A stretch of 21,860 nt of DNA, taken from the NCBI GenBank assembly GCA_043769275.1, contig JAYVJM010000089.1, forward strand, positions 1 to 21,860, written 5' to 3'. The notes under the pieces are model-generated. The model worked only from the letters and a program-made list of their open reading frames with translations. It ran no database searches and was not told where the DNA came from. The first letter of the stretch is position 1. Every line of letters begins with the position of its first letter. The position numbers and the translations under genes were made by a program. Shown here one piece after another: positions 9,201-15,514 of this stretch. The stretch is from JAYVJM01 sp043769275 (GTDB taxonomy: Bacteria > Pseudomonadota > Gammaproteobacteria > Pseudomonadales > UBA7239).

Positions 9201-10440
9201 TGCATCGGATATCACGCCATTTTTTAGTTTGTTGCGTGCTGTGCTGCAGGACAAAGTGCGTTATGTGTTGGCGGCCAGTGCTTTGGGTGGCGACTTTGGC
9301 ATTTGTCCAAATGTAGGCATTCCGGGTGCTGGTTTGGCTGGCTTGATGAAATCGGCCGCAAGGGAATACCCGCAGACGCGGGTGTGTATGGTCGATCTTG
9401 ATCTGCGTGAATCGGCTGACGGTCTGGCCGCCTGCATTGTGCAGGAGTTGCTGCTGGACGATAGTTGTGTGGAAGTGGCGTATCAAGTTGGCCGTCGCCG
9501 CGTGCGCACGGCACTACCGGCCATGCTCGATAACGTGCCACATAAACTGCCGTTGAATGAAAACAGTGTTGTGCTGCTGACGGGCGGTGCTCGCGGCATT
9601 ACCGCGCGTTTGGCCATTGCGTTGGCGCAGCAATACCGCTGCCGTTTGGAAATAGTCGGTCGTTCTGCCGCGCCTACCGGAGAAGAAAGTGCCAGCACCT
9701 GCGCATTGACAGACCCGCGTCAAATTCGTCAAGTGTTGCTTTTGGCGCAGCCGAATTGCAAGCCGGCGGACATCGAAAAGCAGATCAAAACACTGCTGGC
9801 AGAGCGCGAGTTTCGCGTCACGATGCAGCGGCTCCAAGCGTCTGGCAGTGTCGTGCGCTATACGGCGATAGACGTGCGTAATAGCGAAACCTTCGTGGCG
9901 TTTATTAAAAGATGTTATGTGGAACAGGGGCGAATAGATGCCGTGATTCATGGCGCGGGTATCGTGGAAGATAAGCTGATTCGCGACAAAACACCCGAGA
10001 GTTTCCAGCGCGTGTTCGATACCAAGGTGAGCGGCGCGCTGACGCTGTATCGCCATGTGCGCGATGATGTGAAGTTCGTGGTTTTTTTCTCCAGCGTCGC
10101 CTCGGCGTTTGGCAACCGCGGCCAGTGCGATTACGCCGCCGCCAACGACGCGTTGGATAAACTCGCGCATGTCTGGCGGAGCCGCATTGAGGGTAAGGTG
10201 TTGTCGGTCAATTGGGGGCCGTGGGCGGATACCGGCATGGTGTCGGAGTCGCTTGAAAAAGAATACGCACGCAAAGGCATCGGTTTAATTCCGCAAGCGG
10301 AAGGGATTGATGCGCTGTTGCATGAGCTGGCGGTGGGTGCTGAAACACAAGTGGTCTTGATGTGCGGCACGGTGGAGAGTTTTTGTGGTGCTTCGTCGCC
10401 TGCTGTTGAACAAATAACGTCTGAGTTGGCGCTGGCATGA
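3244..10440 (+). CDS. Iterative type I PKS / PUFA-synthase-like megasynthase: NMO-NMO-KS-AT-ACP-ACP-KR
   Basis: A 2398-residue synthase. Domains, with approximate residues, are as follows. NMO-like domain 1 (1-290) has a degenerate KGQESGG site. NMO/PfaD-like enoyl-reductase domain 2 (310-660) has QGPMTRVSD and the flavin-site motif GRECGGHVGP at 465. The ketosynthase (686-1110) has Cys873, His1008 and His1048. The acyltransferase (1225-1540) has GQGSQ, Ser1322 in GHSFGE, Arg1347 and His1426, a complete malonyl-type set. Two tandem ACPs each carry a DLSIDSIKR motif (Ser1719 and Ser1823). The ketoreductase (1900-2395) has GGARGIT at 2114-2119, Ser2284, Tyr2297 and Asn2301. It has no dehydratase, so it must work with the next gene. 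KS, ACP and KR types recall PUFA, enediyne and Hgl-type synthases. Palindromic repeats lie in-frame at residues 374-383 and 1872-1892. Next downstream start is far away, so the ATG at 3244 is preferred. Exact product unknown. Confidence 0.92.
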   Translation: MVASTEIFVPHLKSAPRTVTHGFDPQFFCFLAITPFERADLPLARALRRQNTAVAVDIGRDASAWPALLAALDSPHWAGIGLRIPDFVDFTQIHIPARVGFVVVAGDCTTLPSAWRNFPVLAQVCSAVEAERALAVGAQGLIAKGQESGGLSGDESSFVLLQRLVALADGRVPVWCQGGIGLNTAAAAFAGGAFGVVLDTLLAVLPECSLAEEIKTQLLAMDGSEVRLVAGYQIAAPSLRDTAGFDSLNAEEIRAALTQSRLLAIGQDAALANAASMQCPSVETLINTLRMQVAGQLHQAKALRLLDENSAWARSHGVRYPIAQGPMTRVSDTAAFCGAVSDAGALPFLALSLMQEDACRALLEATQIRVGAGVLRHAQDERLADAHVGKPWGVGVLGFAPPEILQPQLELIKTFKPSVVLLAGGRPSQARPLIALGIPTYLHVPSPGLLELFLKDGATHFVFEGRECGGHVGPRYSFVLWQQALSILLQIEQPQNLHILFAGGIHDARSSAMVAAMAAPLAALGAKIGVLMGSAYIATEEAVSCGAVIAEFQTQTLLGTQTCLVETAPGHAIRCVSSGFVDVFERKKTELREAGVDQKTAWQALEALTLGRLRIASKGLERVDETLVAVDLARQQTEGMYMIGQIIAMKNTVTTVADLHAAVSRGACEYLDNIIAPTLPRAVNAEPVAIIGMACIYPGAPDLEHYWANILQGKDAITEVAAERWSVDQYYQAGAAVAGKTPSKWGGFISDTPFDPLAFGIPPQSLAAIEPVQLLSLAVAQQALDDAGYRTRYFDREKTSVIFGAEGGMDLASQYAFRNLYPQYCGDLPPALDAVLPKLTEDSFPGVLVNVISGRIANRLGLGGVNYSVDSACASSLTAVELAVKELRTGGSDTVLAGGADFHNGINDFLQFASVGALSASGHCRSFDNNADGISLGEGVGIVVLKRLADAEQDGDRIYAVIDGVAGSSDGKGLGLTAPRKEGQKRALERAHWQAGVLPAEIGLVEAHGTGTVVGDRTELKTLTEVYNAGGAVAGQAGLGSVKSQIGHTKCAAGIAGLIKVAKALHHRVLPPTLKITQPNSAYQINSPFCLNQKAKPWPAENARAAVSAFGFGGANFHALLSAYPRHQNTLGAEILPAELFVVRGADFSSAQNTLRLLDSFVAQTTAAVALRDLACTLWNAAEGAVQIAFVARDVGELQRKLKTALTKTEGEGVFYAFEKNGHEKSGGKVAYLFSGQGSQYPNMLADLLVYFPALQTVLNAGAEFAAYIFPPTAYDDATLVAQRKSLTDTRCAQPALGMVEMAVFQWLASFGLKPDMAAGHSFGELAALAAAGAFDTSALVALASARADAILAAVGDDSGLMAAVGLSAEALRPLLADFPQVVMANQNSPVQTVISGATKDVKAACEFLKTHAVAAKIIDTACAFHSPLLAAAEEVFAQTLAAQPVSAPQWPVYSNVTAAPHSENVDELRHNLARHVVSPVRFVDEVRAMYAAGARVFVEIGPRKVLCGLVNKILLDEPHQTIALDHESQGLAGTLGALAQLAVLMPAFNANALFAGRAQSLDFTQPKLLATTTWLVNGGRAWPLFGAAPAHAAAVVLAPVEGAAATNSAAFVPDAEQAVMGYLSNMRDVVNAQRDVLMSYFSEAKSGIHRDVPLRRVALENVAAPAVSASAAVAPRMQQPAASSYRDTLLSVASERTGYPVAMLDLDLDLEADLSIDSIKRVEIIGELADKLAIRAAIGADADSLMEQLTTQKTLRSMLSWLSERLPAPAMAAEIHVETAHVSIETISIAQTLLFIVSQCTGYPVEALDVDLDLEADLSIDSIKRLEIVSQLAARLGEEASESDKDSMLESLAALKTLRAIIVWLEHKNAPVRPEPVEGSAVARQAHHEREHGAVHTSKTAIPLSRYVLRAVNAPVAAAKKIPLSGLFFVITDDGFGIAPRVAQSLRGLGAIVRVVDFVDPLLTPTDIEKIDGLVHLASLHQAVFASDITPFFSLLRAVLQDKVRYVLAASALGGDFGICPNVGIPGAGLAGLMKSAAREYPQTRVCMVDLDLRESADGLAACIVQELLLDDSCVEVAYQVGRRRVRTALPAMLDNVPHKLPLNENSVVLLTGGARGITARLAIALAQQYRCRLEIVGRSAAPTGEESASTCALTDPRQIRQVLLLAQPNCKPADIEKQIKTLLAEREFRVTMQRLQASGSVVRYTAIDVRNSETFVAFIKRCYVEQGRIDAVIHGAGIVEDKLIRDKTPESFQRVFDTKVSGALTLYRHVRDDVKFVVFFSSVASAFGNRGQCDYAAANDALDKLAHVWRSRIEGKVLSVNWGPWADTGMVSESLEKEYARKGIGLIPQAEGIDALLHELAVGAETQVVLMCGTVESFCGASSPAVEQITSELALA
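4364..4390 (+). repeat. REP-like palindromic unit, family B, inside the NMO2 domain
   Basis: The sequence CCTTCGACACGCTCAAGACG followed by AACGG is a slightly diverged copy of the family found at 8858, 14973 and 19706. It is read in-frame as VLRHAQDERL, between a stretch ending RVGAG and the conserved KPWGVGVLGF of the flavin domain. The family-typical protein has a short loop here, so the repeat appears to have lengthened a surface loop without breaking the frame. Confidence 0.75.
8858..8916 (+). repeat. Paired inverted REP-like units, family B, in the ACP2-KR linker
   Basis: Two units face each other: 8858-8883 (begins CCGTTCGCCCTGAGCC) and 8892-8916 (ends CTCACCACGAACGG). The first is an exact 26-base reverse complement of the unit at 14973-14998. 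The second differs by one base in 25 from the reverse complement of the unit at 19747. Translated in-frame they give NAPVRPEPVEG and ARQAHHEREHG, an extension that lies exactly in the linker between the second ACP and the ketoreductase. Confidence 0.85.
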
Positions 10441-10481
10441 GCGTTTCGATGGCAAATATTGTGTTGCTTGTGCAAGCACCG

Positions 10482-10520
10482 CCCTCTCCCCTTGCGGGAG
10501 AGGGGTTGGGGGGAGGGGTT
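10482..10520 (+). repeat. GC-rich palindromic repeat, family A, copy 2, between the two megasynthase genes
   Basis: Arms CCCTCTCCCC (10482-10491), GGGAGAGGGG (10496-10505) and GGGGGGAGGGG (10508-10518) repeat the organisation of the copy at 301-340. The first and second arms form a ten-pair hairpin with a four-base loop (TTGC). The third arm overlaps the ribosome-binding site of the downstream gene. The hairpin has no T-run after it, so it is not a typical terminator. Confidence 0.75.
10511..10518 (+). promoter_or_regulatory. Ribosome-binding site of the second megasynthase, supplied by a repeat
   Basis: GGGAGGGG ends seven bases before the ATG at 10526 and is the only Shine-Dalgarno-like sequence there. 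It is part of the third arm of the family A repeat. The first arm (CCCTCTCCCC) can pair either with the neighbouring arm or with this site, so the RNA could switch between an exposed and a blocked ribosome site. The pairing is seen in sequence; regulation is inferred. Confidence 0.55.
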
Positions 10521-10525
10521 TTGGT

Positions 10526-13500
10526 ATGAGCCGCATCGCTATTATCGGCATGTCGTGCATTTTCCCCGGCGCATCTTCGCTTGCGCATTACTGGTGCAAT
10601 ATCGTCAATGGCGTAGATGCGATTTCCGACGTACCCGCCGCACGCTGGGATGCTTCTTTTTACGACCCAAGTTCCACCGCCATCGACCGTTTTTACTGCA
10701 AGCGTGGCGGTTTTGTCGATGACTACGCCCATTTTGATCCGTTGGCCTTTGGCATCATGCCCAAAGCCGCTGAGGCAACAGAGCCCGACCAATTGCTCAC
10801 GCTAAAAATGGGTTATGCCGCGCTGAAAGATGCCGGTTATCTCGATGGTGCAGCCGAAAAAACCTTCGCGCGCGACAAAACCGGCGTGATTATTGGGCGC
10901 GGCAATTACATTACCGCCGGCGGTTTGCGCCTCGAACAGCATGTGCGCATGTTGCCGCAGTTATTGCAAACAATGCAGGATTTATTTCCCGAACTGCCCG
11001 CTAACGCGCTGGAGTTGGTGCGCGAACGTGTGCAGGCCGAATTGCCTTATTACGGCCCCGATGTGGCGGCGGGGTTTATCCCCAATTTAATTGCGTCGCG
11101 CTTGGCTAACCGCTTGGATTTACACGGCCCCGCTTACACGGTGGATGCCGCTTGCGCCAGCTCGCTTATTGCGGTTGAACAAGCCTGCAACGCGCTGGCA
11201 TCGGGCAACACCGACATGATGCTGGTGGGCGGCGCGCATCTCTCACACGATCTCACTTTCTGGGCGACGTTTTGCCAACTTGGCGCGTTATCGCGTAGCA
11301 GCACCATCAGCCCGTTTTCACAAAATGCCGACGGTTTGCTGGCCGGTGAAGGCATCGGTATGTTGGTGCTCAAACGCCTTGACGATGCACAGGCGGCGGG
11401 CGACCGTATTTATGCCGTGATCGAAGGCGTGGGCTCCGCCAGCGACGGGCGCAGCGGCAGCGTGGTGTCGCCTTCGGCACAAGGCCAGCAGCGTGCGCTG
11501 GCTAACGCTTGGGCAAATGTGCCATTTGCGCCGGAGTCCATCGGATTAGTCGAAGCGCACGGCACCGGCACACCGGCGGGCGACGCGACAGAATTGGAAA
11601 GCATGGGCGCGTTTTTTGGCATATTTGAAGATAAGAGCGAGGATAAAAGCGAAAACGACGGGATGCGGCCGGTTATCGGTTCGGTGAAATCCATGATCGG
11701 CCACACCATGCCAGCTGCCGGCATGGCCGGCATGATCAAAGCCGCGATGGCGGTTTATCACGGCGTATTGCCGCCCACACTGCATTGCGATGAACCACAC
11801 GCGCTGCTAAAAAAAACACGCTTTCGTGTGATAGGCCAACAAGAACCTTGGCCGCAGGCGCGCAGCGAGCGTATCGCCGCCGTGAACGCTTTTGGTTTTG
11901 GTGGCATCAATGCACACGTGGTGTTGCGGGGAGGCTCAGCGGCGCGGGTCGATAATGCGCTCGCACTGAACCAGTCCAAGCACGCCCTTCGACAAGTTCC
12001 GGACGAAGGGGAAGTAAAACCTGCCCTTCTCAAACCCTCGGTGCTTACTTTGTCGGCGAATACACCCGCCGAACTGCTGGCGCGACTGGAACGCGGCGAA
12101 CGCGATGCCGTCCCTATTGCCGCCTTGTGCCGTTTGGCGATTGTTGAACCCGATGAAAAAAAATTGACGCTGGCGCGCAAAATTGTTGCCGCTGGCAAGC
12201 CTTGGGGCGGCCGTTCGCAGATTTATTTTTCTGCGGCAGGGCTGCTGCAAACCGGCGGCAAAATCGCTTTTGTGTTTCCGGGGGTGGATAGCCGTTTCGC
12301 ACCGCAGGCAGAAGATTTGGCTGCGTTTTTTCAGCGTCCTCTGCCGCCGTTTTGCGAAACACTCGACCCGCAAACCGCACTGCCAAAAGTGGTGCAAGGC
12401 TTGATGGGCTTTAACCGTTTTCTGTTCGCGATTTTGGGCGAGCTGGGCATTGAAGCCGATGCAATGGCCGGTCACAGCGTTGGTGAATGGAGCGCAATGA
12501 CCGCCTGCGGCATGTTGGATCAGGCTTTGTCTGATCGCACCAATGCCGCGATTGATCTGGACGCCGTGTCTTTCCCCGACGTGCGTTTTCTGGCCGCCAA
12601 CTGCGATGAGTCAACGCTGTTGACTGCCATGCAGGGCTTGGAAAAAATCGCGCTCTCGCACGACAACTGCCCGCATCAAGTGATCGCCTGCGGCACGTCG
12701 GCTTCTATCACCAAACTGGCAAATCGACTGCGTGAAATGGCGGTAATAACGCAGTTACTGCCAATTGTTTCCGGCTTTCATTCGCCACTGTTCAAAGAAC
12801 ACATTAGCGCCTACCGCGACTTTTTCCTGAACGTAGAATTGGTTGATCCGCATACGCCGCTTTGGTCAGCCACCAATGGAAAGTTATTCCCGCCTACGCA
12901 GGAAGAAAAACAACATCTGGCCGTAGCGCATTTGCTGGAGCCGGTGCGTTTTCGCAGCGTGATTGCCGCCATGTACGAGGCGGGCTTTCGCGTGTTTGTG
13001 CAGGTGGGAACGGGCTCTTTGCCAGGTTTTATTAACGACAGTTTGAGTGGTTTGCCGCATTTGGCTATCGCCGCGAACAAAGAAGGCAGCAGCGGTTTGG
13101 CGCAACTGGTGAATGTGTGTGCTGCGTTGTGGGTAGAAGGTGCGCTGTTTGATAAACGGCTGTTGTGCTGCGCGCCTGCAGTGCCGTCGCACACAGAGGA
13201 AAGAGAAAATGACGCACGCGGCATCACGCTCGCTTTAGGCGTGCCGTTGCTGCGCATTCCAACCGCGCTGGATTCTGCGCTGCTGCCCTTGCTTGATCGT
13301 CGCAATGCCGAGATGTTGCCTGTAGATATGAGCGACCCAGTGCAACTGTTAATGCGCGAAACGCTGGCCGATATAGAGCGCGCTGGCCGTGATGTCGTGG
13401 GGTTGTGGCAAAAGCACGCCGCGCAAAAAACACCTCCCCCGTTCGTGGTGAGCCAGTCGAACCACGCCTCGCCACAAATCGACCGCCGCCGCGATCATTG

Positions 13501-15085
13501 CGTCAGCCGTATTTTGGACATCAGCAGCACGATTCCCTACGTGGCCGATCATGCTCTGTACCCGCAGCGCACGGGCTGGCCGATAGCGGAGGATTGCCAT
13601 CCGGTGGTGCCGATGACGATGGAAGTCATGCTCGTGCGCGAGGCGGTGGAAGAGTGGCTGGCAGACAAAAAAGTGATCGAGTTATGCCAGATACAGGCTT
13701 ACAACTGGCTGGTTGTCGCTAAACCCTGCACCGTCAGTATCACGCTGAAGTGGCGGGAAGACGGCATGATAGGCGCTGAAATTGAAGGGTATTTTCGCGC
13801 ACAAGTACAGGTGGCCGATCACTACCCTGTCGCGGATAACGCACAAGTGATGCCGCTGGAAAACGCACGCGCTACCGAAATTATTGCCGAAGAACTGTAT
13901 GCCGATAATTGGATGTTTCATGGCCGTGCGTATCAGGGCGTTGAAACGCTGTGCGGCATTGGTGATAACGGCATTGATGGCGCGCTCATTGTGCCGCACG
14001 GCAAAGGCGCGCTGCTGGATAACATGGGCCAGTTAGCTGGCTACTGGGTGATGGAACAGCCAGATAATTGCCTTGCGATGCCGATTGGTATCGACCGCAT
14101 TCGCTTTTTTTCTGACGATCCAGCGGTTGGTGAACGCTTACACAATACGGTGCGCATCAGCCAGTTGGATAATTTGAACTGCGTCACAAATCATGTATTA
14201 ACAGACAACAGCGGCTCAGTTCGCATCAACATTGACGGCTGGAAAACGCGCCGTTACCAAATGGATAAAAACTTTTGGCTCGCCAGCCGCCAGCTTGCCA
14301 GCGGCGGTGTATCGCACGCGTTAAGCTTAGACATTGCGCTGTTTGACGACCGCTACGACACAGCAATTTTGCGTGACTATTTGGCGCGCCGTTATTTGAG
14401 CACGCCGGAAATGGCGGTTTACGATACGTTGGCGCCAAAACGTCGCCGCCAGTGGCTCAATGGTCGCGTCGCTGCCAAAGATGCGGTGCGCAGCTTTTTG
14501 CGCAAACAGCGCGGCATCGAACACATTTACCCCAAAGAGCTGCGCATAGAAAACGATGAGCGCGGTGTTCCTGTCATCAAAGCCAATATCACCAACACCG
14601 TGTCGGAGTCGCTGTTTTTGTCGCTGGCGCACAAAGAGAAAATTGCGGTGGCGATGGTGAGCGAGCAGGCCGTAGGCATTGATATTGAGTTAATCGCCGC
14701 ACACGGCGAGAGTTTTATCGCGTTGCTTTTATCAAAAGATGAGCGTGAACGCCTGGGCGATGAGCCGCTGGATATTGCCATCACCAGAGCATGGGTTGCT
14801 AAAGAATCGGTGGCCAAAGCGCAAGGCACCGGGCTAGGCGGCCAGTTGCGCAGTTTGGTGATTGAGGCGCGAACAGGCGACAATGTTTGCGTGAATGGCG
14901 TGTGGGTAACGACACAGCAGCGACAACAGTATATTGTCGGCTGGACGGTGGCTGCGCAGTCAGACACGAGCACCCTTCGACAGGCTCAGGGCGAACGGGA
15001 TTTACTCAATCAGCCCTTATCCGTTCGTGCTAATGTTGTCGAAGCTGTGAATAATAAAAATGAAATAGTTGAGGCCGTTTTATGA
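10526..15085 (+). CDS. Iterative type I PKS / PUFA-synthase-like megasynthase: KS-AT-DH-PPTase
   Basis: A 1519-residue partner of the upstream synthase. The ketosynthase (about 1-440) has Cys210, His345 and His393, so it is a catalytic KS and not a chain-length factor. The acyltransferase (575-860) keeps Ser651 (GHSVGE) and His752 (FHSP). However, it reads FPGVDSR at 584-590 where FxGQGSQ is usual, and it has Ile at the position of the carboxylate-binding Arg. The double-hotdog dehydratase (985-1245) has His1009 in VADHALYPQRTG and Asp1165 in LLDNMGQ. The 4'-phosphopantetheinyl transferase (1300-1475) has RRRQWLNGRVAAKDA, GIDIE (Asp1386) and WVAKES (Lys1426, Glu1427). KS-AT-DH-PPTase complements the ACPs, KR and reductase of the first gene. 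A C-terminal PPTase domain is known from enediyne and some PUFA synthases. It starts 85 bases after the previous stop and overlaps the ACP gene in ATGA. Confidence 0.92.
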   Translation: MSRIAIIGMSCIFPGASSLAHYWCNIVNGVDAISDVPAARWDASFYDPSSTAIDRFYCKRGGFVDDYAHFDPLAFGIMPKAAEATEPDQLLTLKMGYAALKDAGYLDGAAEKTFARDKTGVIIGRGNYITAGGLRLEQHVRMLPQLLQTMQDLFPELPANALELVRERVQAELPYYGPDVAAGFIPNLIASRLANRLDLHGPAYTVDAACASSLIAVEQACNALASGNTDMMLVGGAHLSHDLTFWATFCQLGALSRSSTISPFSQNADGLLAGEGIGMLVLKRLDDAQAAGDRIYAVIEGVGSASDGRSGSVVSPSAQGQQRALANAWANVPFAPESIGLVEAHGTGTPAGDATELESMGAFFGIFEDKSEDKSENDGMRPVIGSVKSMIGHTMPAAGMAGMIKAAMAVYHGVLPPTLHCDEPHALLKKTRFRVIGQQEPWPQARSERIAAVNAFGFGGINAHVVLRGGSAARVDNALALNQSKHALRQVPDEGEVKPALLKPSVLTLSANTPAELLARLERGERDAVPIAALCRLAIVEPDEKKLTLARKIVAAGKPWGGRSQIYFSAAGLLQTGGKIAFVFPGVDSRFAPQAEDLAAFFQRPLPPFCETLDPQTALPKVVQGLMGFNRFLFAILGELGIEADAMAGHSVGEWSAMTACGMLDQALSDRTNAAIDLDAVSFPDVRFLAANCDESTLLTAMQGLEKIALSHDNCPHQVIACGTSASITKLANRLREMAVITQLLPIVSGFHSPLFKEHISAYRDFFLNVELVDPHTPLWSATNGKLFPPTQEEKQHLAVAHLLEPVRFRSVIAAMYEAGFRVFVQVGTGSLPGFINDSLSGLPHLAIAANKEGSSGLAQLVNVCAALWVEGALFDKRLLCCAPAVPSHTEERENDARGITLALGVPLLRIPTALDSALLPLLDRRNAEMLPVDMSDPVQLLMRETLADIERAGRDVVGLWQKHAAQKTPPPFVVSQSNHASPQIDRRRDHCVSRILDISSTIPYVADHALYPQRTGWPIAEDCHPVVPMTMEVMLVREAVEEWLADKKVIELCQIQAYNWLVVAKPCTVSITLKWREDGMIGAEIEGYFRAQVQVADHYPVADNAQVMPLENARATEIIAEELYADNWMFHGRAYQGVETLCGIGDNGIDGALIVPHGKGALLDNMGQLAGYWVMEQPDNCLAMPIGIDRIRFFSDDPAVGERLHNTVRISQLDNLNCVTNHVLTDNSGSVRINIDGWKTRRYQMDKNFWLASRQLASGGVSHALSLDIALFDDRYDTAILRDYLARRYLSTPEMAVYDTLAPKRRRQWLNGRVAAKDAVRSFLRKQRGIEHIYPKELRIENDERGVPVIKANITNTVSESLFLSLAHKEKIAVAMVSEQAVGIDIELIAAHGESFIALLLSKDERERLGDEPLDIAITRAWVAKESVAKAQGTGLGGQLRSLVIEARTGDNVCVNGVWVTTQQRQQYIVGWTVAAQSDTSTLRQAQGERDLLNQPLSVRANVVEAVNNKNEIVEAVL
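11985..12012 (+). repeat. Degenerate REP-like unit, family B, in the KS-AT linker
   Basis: CCCTTCGACAAGTTCCGGAC followed by GAAGGGGA is a diverged family B unit. It is read in-frame as ALRQVPDEGE, close to the LRQAQGER and LRHAQDER peptides made by the other copies. It sits in the variable linker between the ketosynthase and the acyltransferase. The divergence suggests an older insertion. Confidence 0.55.
13437..13470 (+). repeat. REP-like unit, family B, in the AT-DH linker
   Basis: CCGTTCGTGGTGAGCCAGTC followed by GAACCA differs from the unit at 19747 by two bases in 26. It is read in-frame as PFVVSQSNHA, a different frame of the repeat from that used at 4364 and 14973. It lies in the linker just before the dehydratase domain. 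Confidence 0.75.
14973..15045 (+). repeat. REP-like units, family B, in the C-terminal tail of the second megasynthase
   Basis: Unit 14973-14998 begins CCCTTCGACAGGCTCAGG and is the exact 26-base reverse complement of the unit at 8858-8883. A second, diverged unit at 15021-15045 begins CCGTTCGTGCTAATGTTGTC and faces it. In-frame they encode LRQAQGERD and LSVRANVVEA after the phosphopantetheinyl transferase domain, so the last 35 or so residues are repeat-derived tail. Confidence 0.8.
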
Positions 15086-15399
15086 AGAAGAGCATGAATA
15101 AAAATCAAATGAAAATGCAGGCACTCATCATTGAAAAAATCCGCACCACCATCAATGAAGACTGGATTGCCGATTACGACATCGATGAAAACACGCGCTT
15201 TAATCATGATCTGGAAATAGACAGTATCGAATTCGTCAAAATTGCCGATGCTATTCAGCGCCATTTTGGTGCGGGCTTGGATATTGTCGGCTGGCTTTCG
15301 AATAAAAGCCTGCATGAATTGATTGCGTTGAATGTGGGGCAGTTGACTGCGTTTGTGTGTGAGGTGTTGCCAGCAGACGCTGATTTGATTTCTGCGTAG
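15082..15399 (+). CDS. Free-standing acyl carrier protein
   Basis: A 105-residue acyl carrier protein. The phosphopantetheine attachment Ser48 lies in HDLEIDSIEFV, matching the D-S-hydrophobic-E/D pattern, and is followed by a helix with IADAIQRHFG. It carries acyl chains as thioesters in the cytoplasm. As a separate carrier beside a megasynthase that already has two ACPs, it may present a starter unit, receive the finished chain, or serve the acyltransferase gene downstream. Its ATG overlaps the previous stop in ATGA, suggesting translational coupling and possibly activation by the adjacent PPTase domain. Alternative starts at 15094 or 15109 would shorten it slightly. Family is clear, partner is inferred. 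Confidence 0.88.
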   Translation: MKKSMNKNQMKMQALIIEKIRTTINEDWIADYDIDENTRFNHDLEIDSIEFVKIADAIQRHFGAGLDIVGWLSNKSLHELIALNVGQLTAFVCEVLPADADLISA

Positions 15400-15514
15400 G
15401 CACAGACGACAAAGGTTAAAGCGCAATGCCGCGTAATATTCGTGGCGAAAATTATAAATTTACAGAAATAACCAAAACAAAAAATAAGAATTTTTCAGGA
15501 CAGAAAATAAAAAT

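Noticed and set aside
9514..10170. A 218-codon open frame on the minus strand inside the ketoreductase
   Set aside because: It lies entirely opposite a domain with all catalytic KR residues, its product resembles nothing, and open antisense frames are common in GC-rich DNA. The same holds for the minus-strand frames at 2463-2843, 4487-5071, 10208-10792 and 11936-12475.
10526..11850. Second ketosynthase as a chain-length factor
   Set aside because: Chain-length factors lose the active-site cysteine; here Cys210 and both histidines are present.
3244..15085. Classical marine PUFA (EPA/DHA) synthase
   Set aside because: Domain order differs: PfaA lacks N-terminal NMO domains and has more ACPs, the dehydratase pair of PfaC is absent, and the surrounding glycosyltransferase and exporter do not fit.
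3244..15085. Enediyne polyketide synthase
   Set aside because: The PPTase and KR/DH types are similar, but the enediyne synthase is one KS-AT-ACP-KR-DH-PPTase protein and no enediyne cassette genes or tailoring enzymes are seen.
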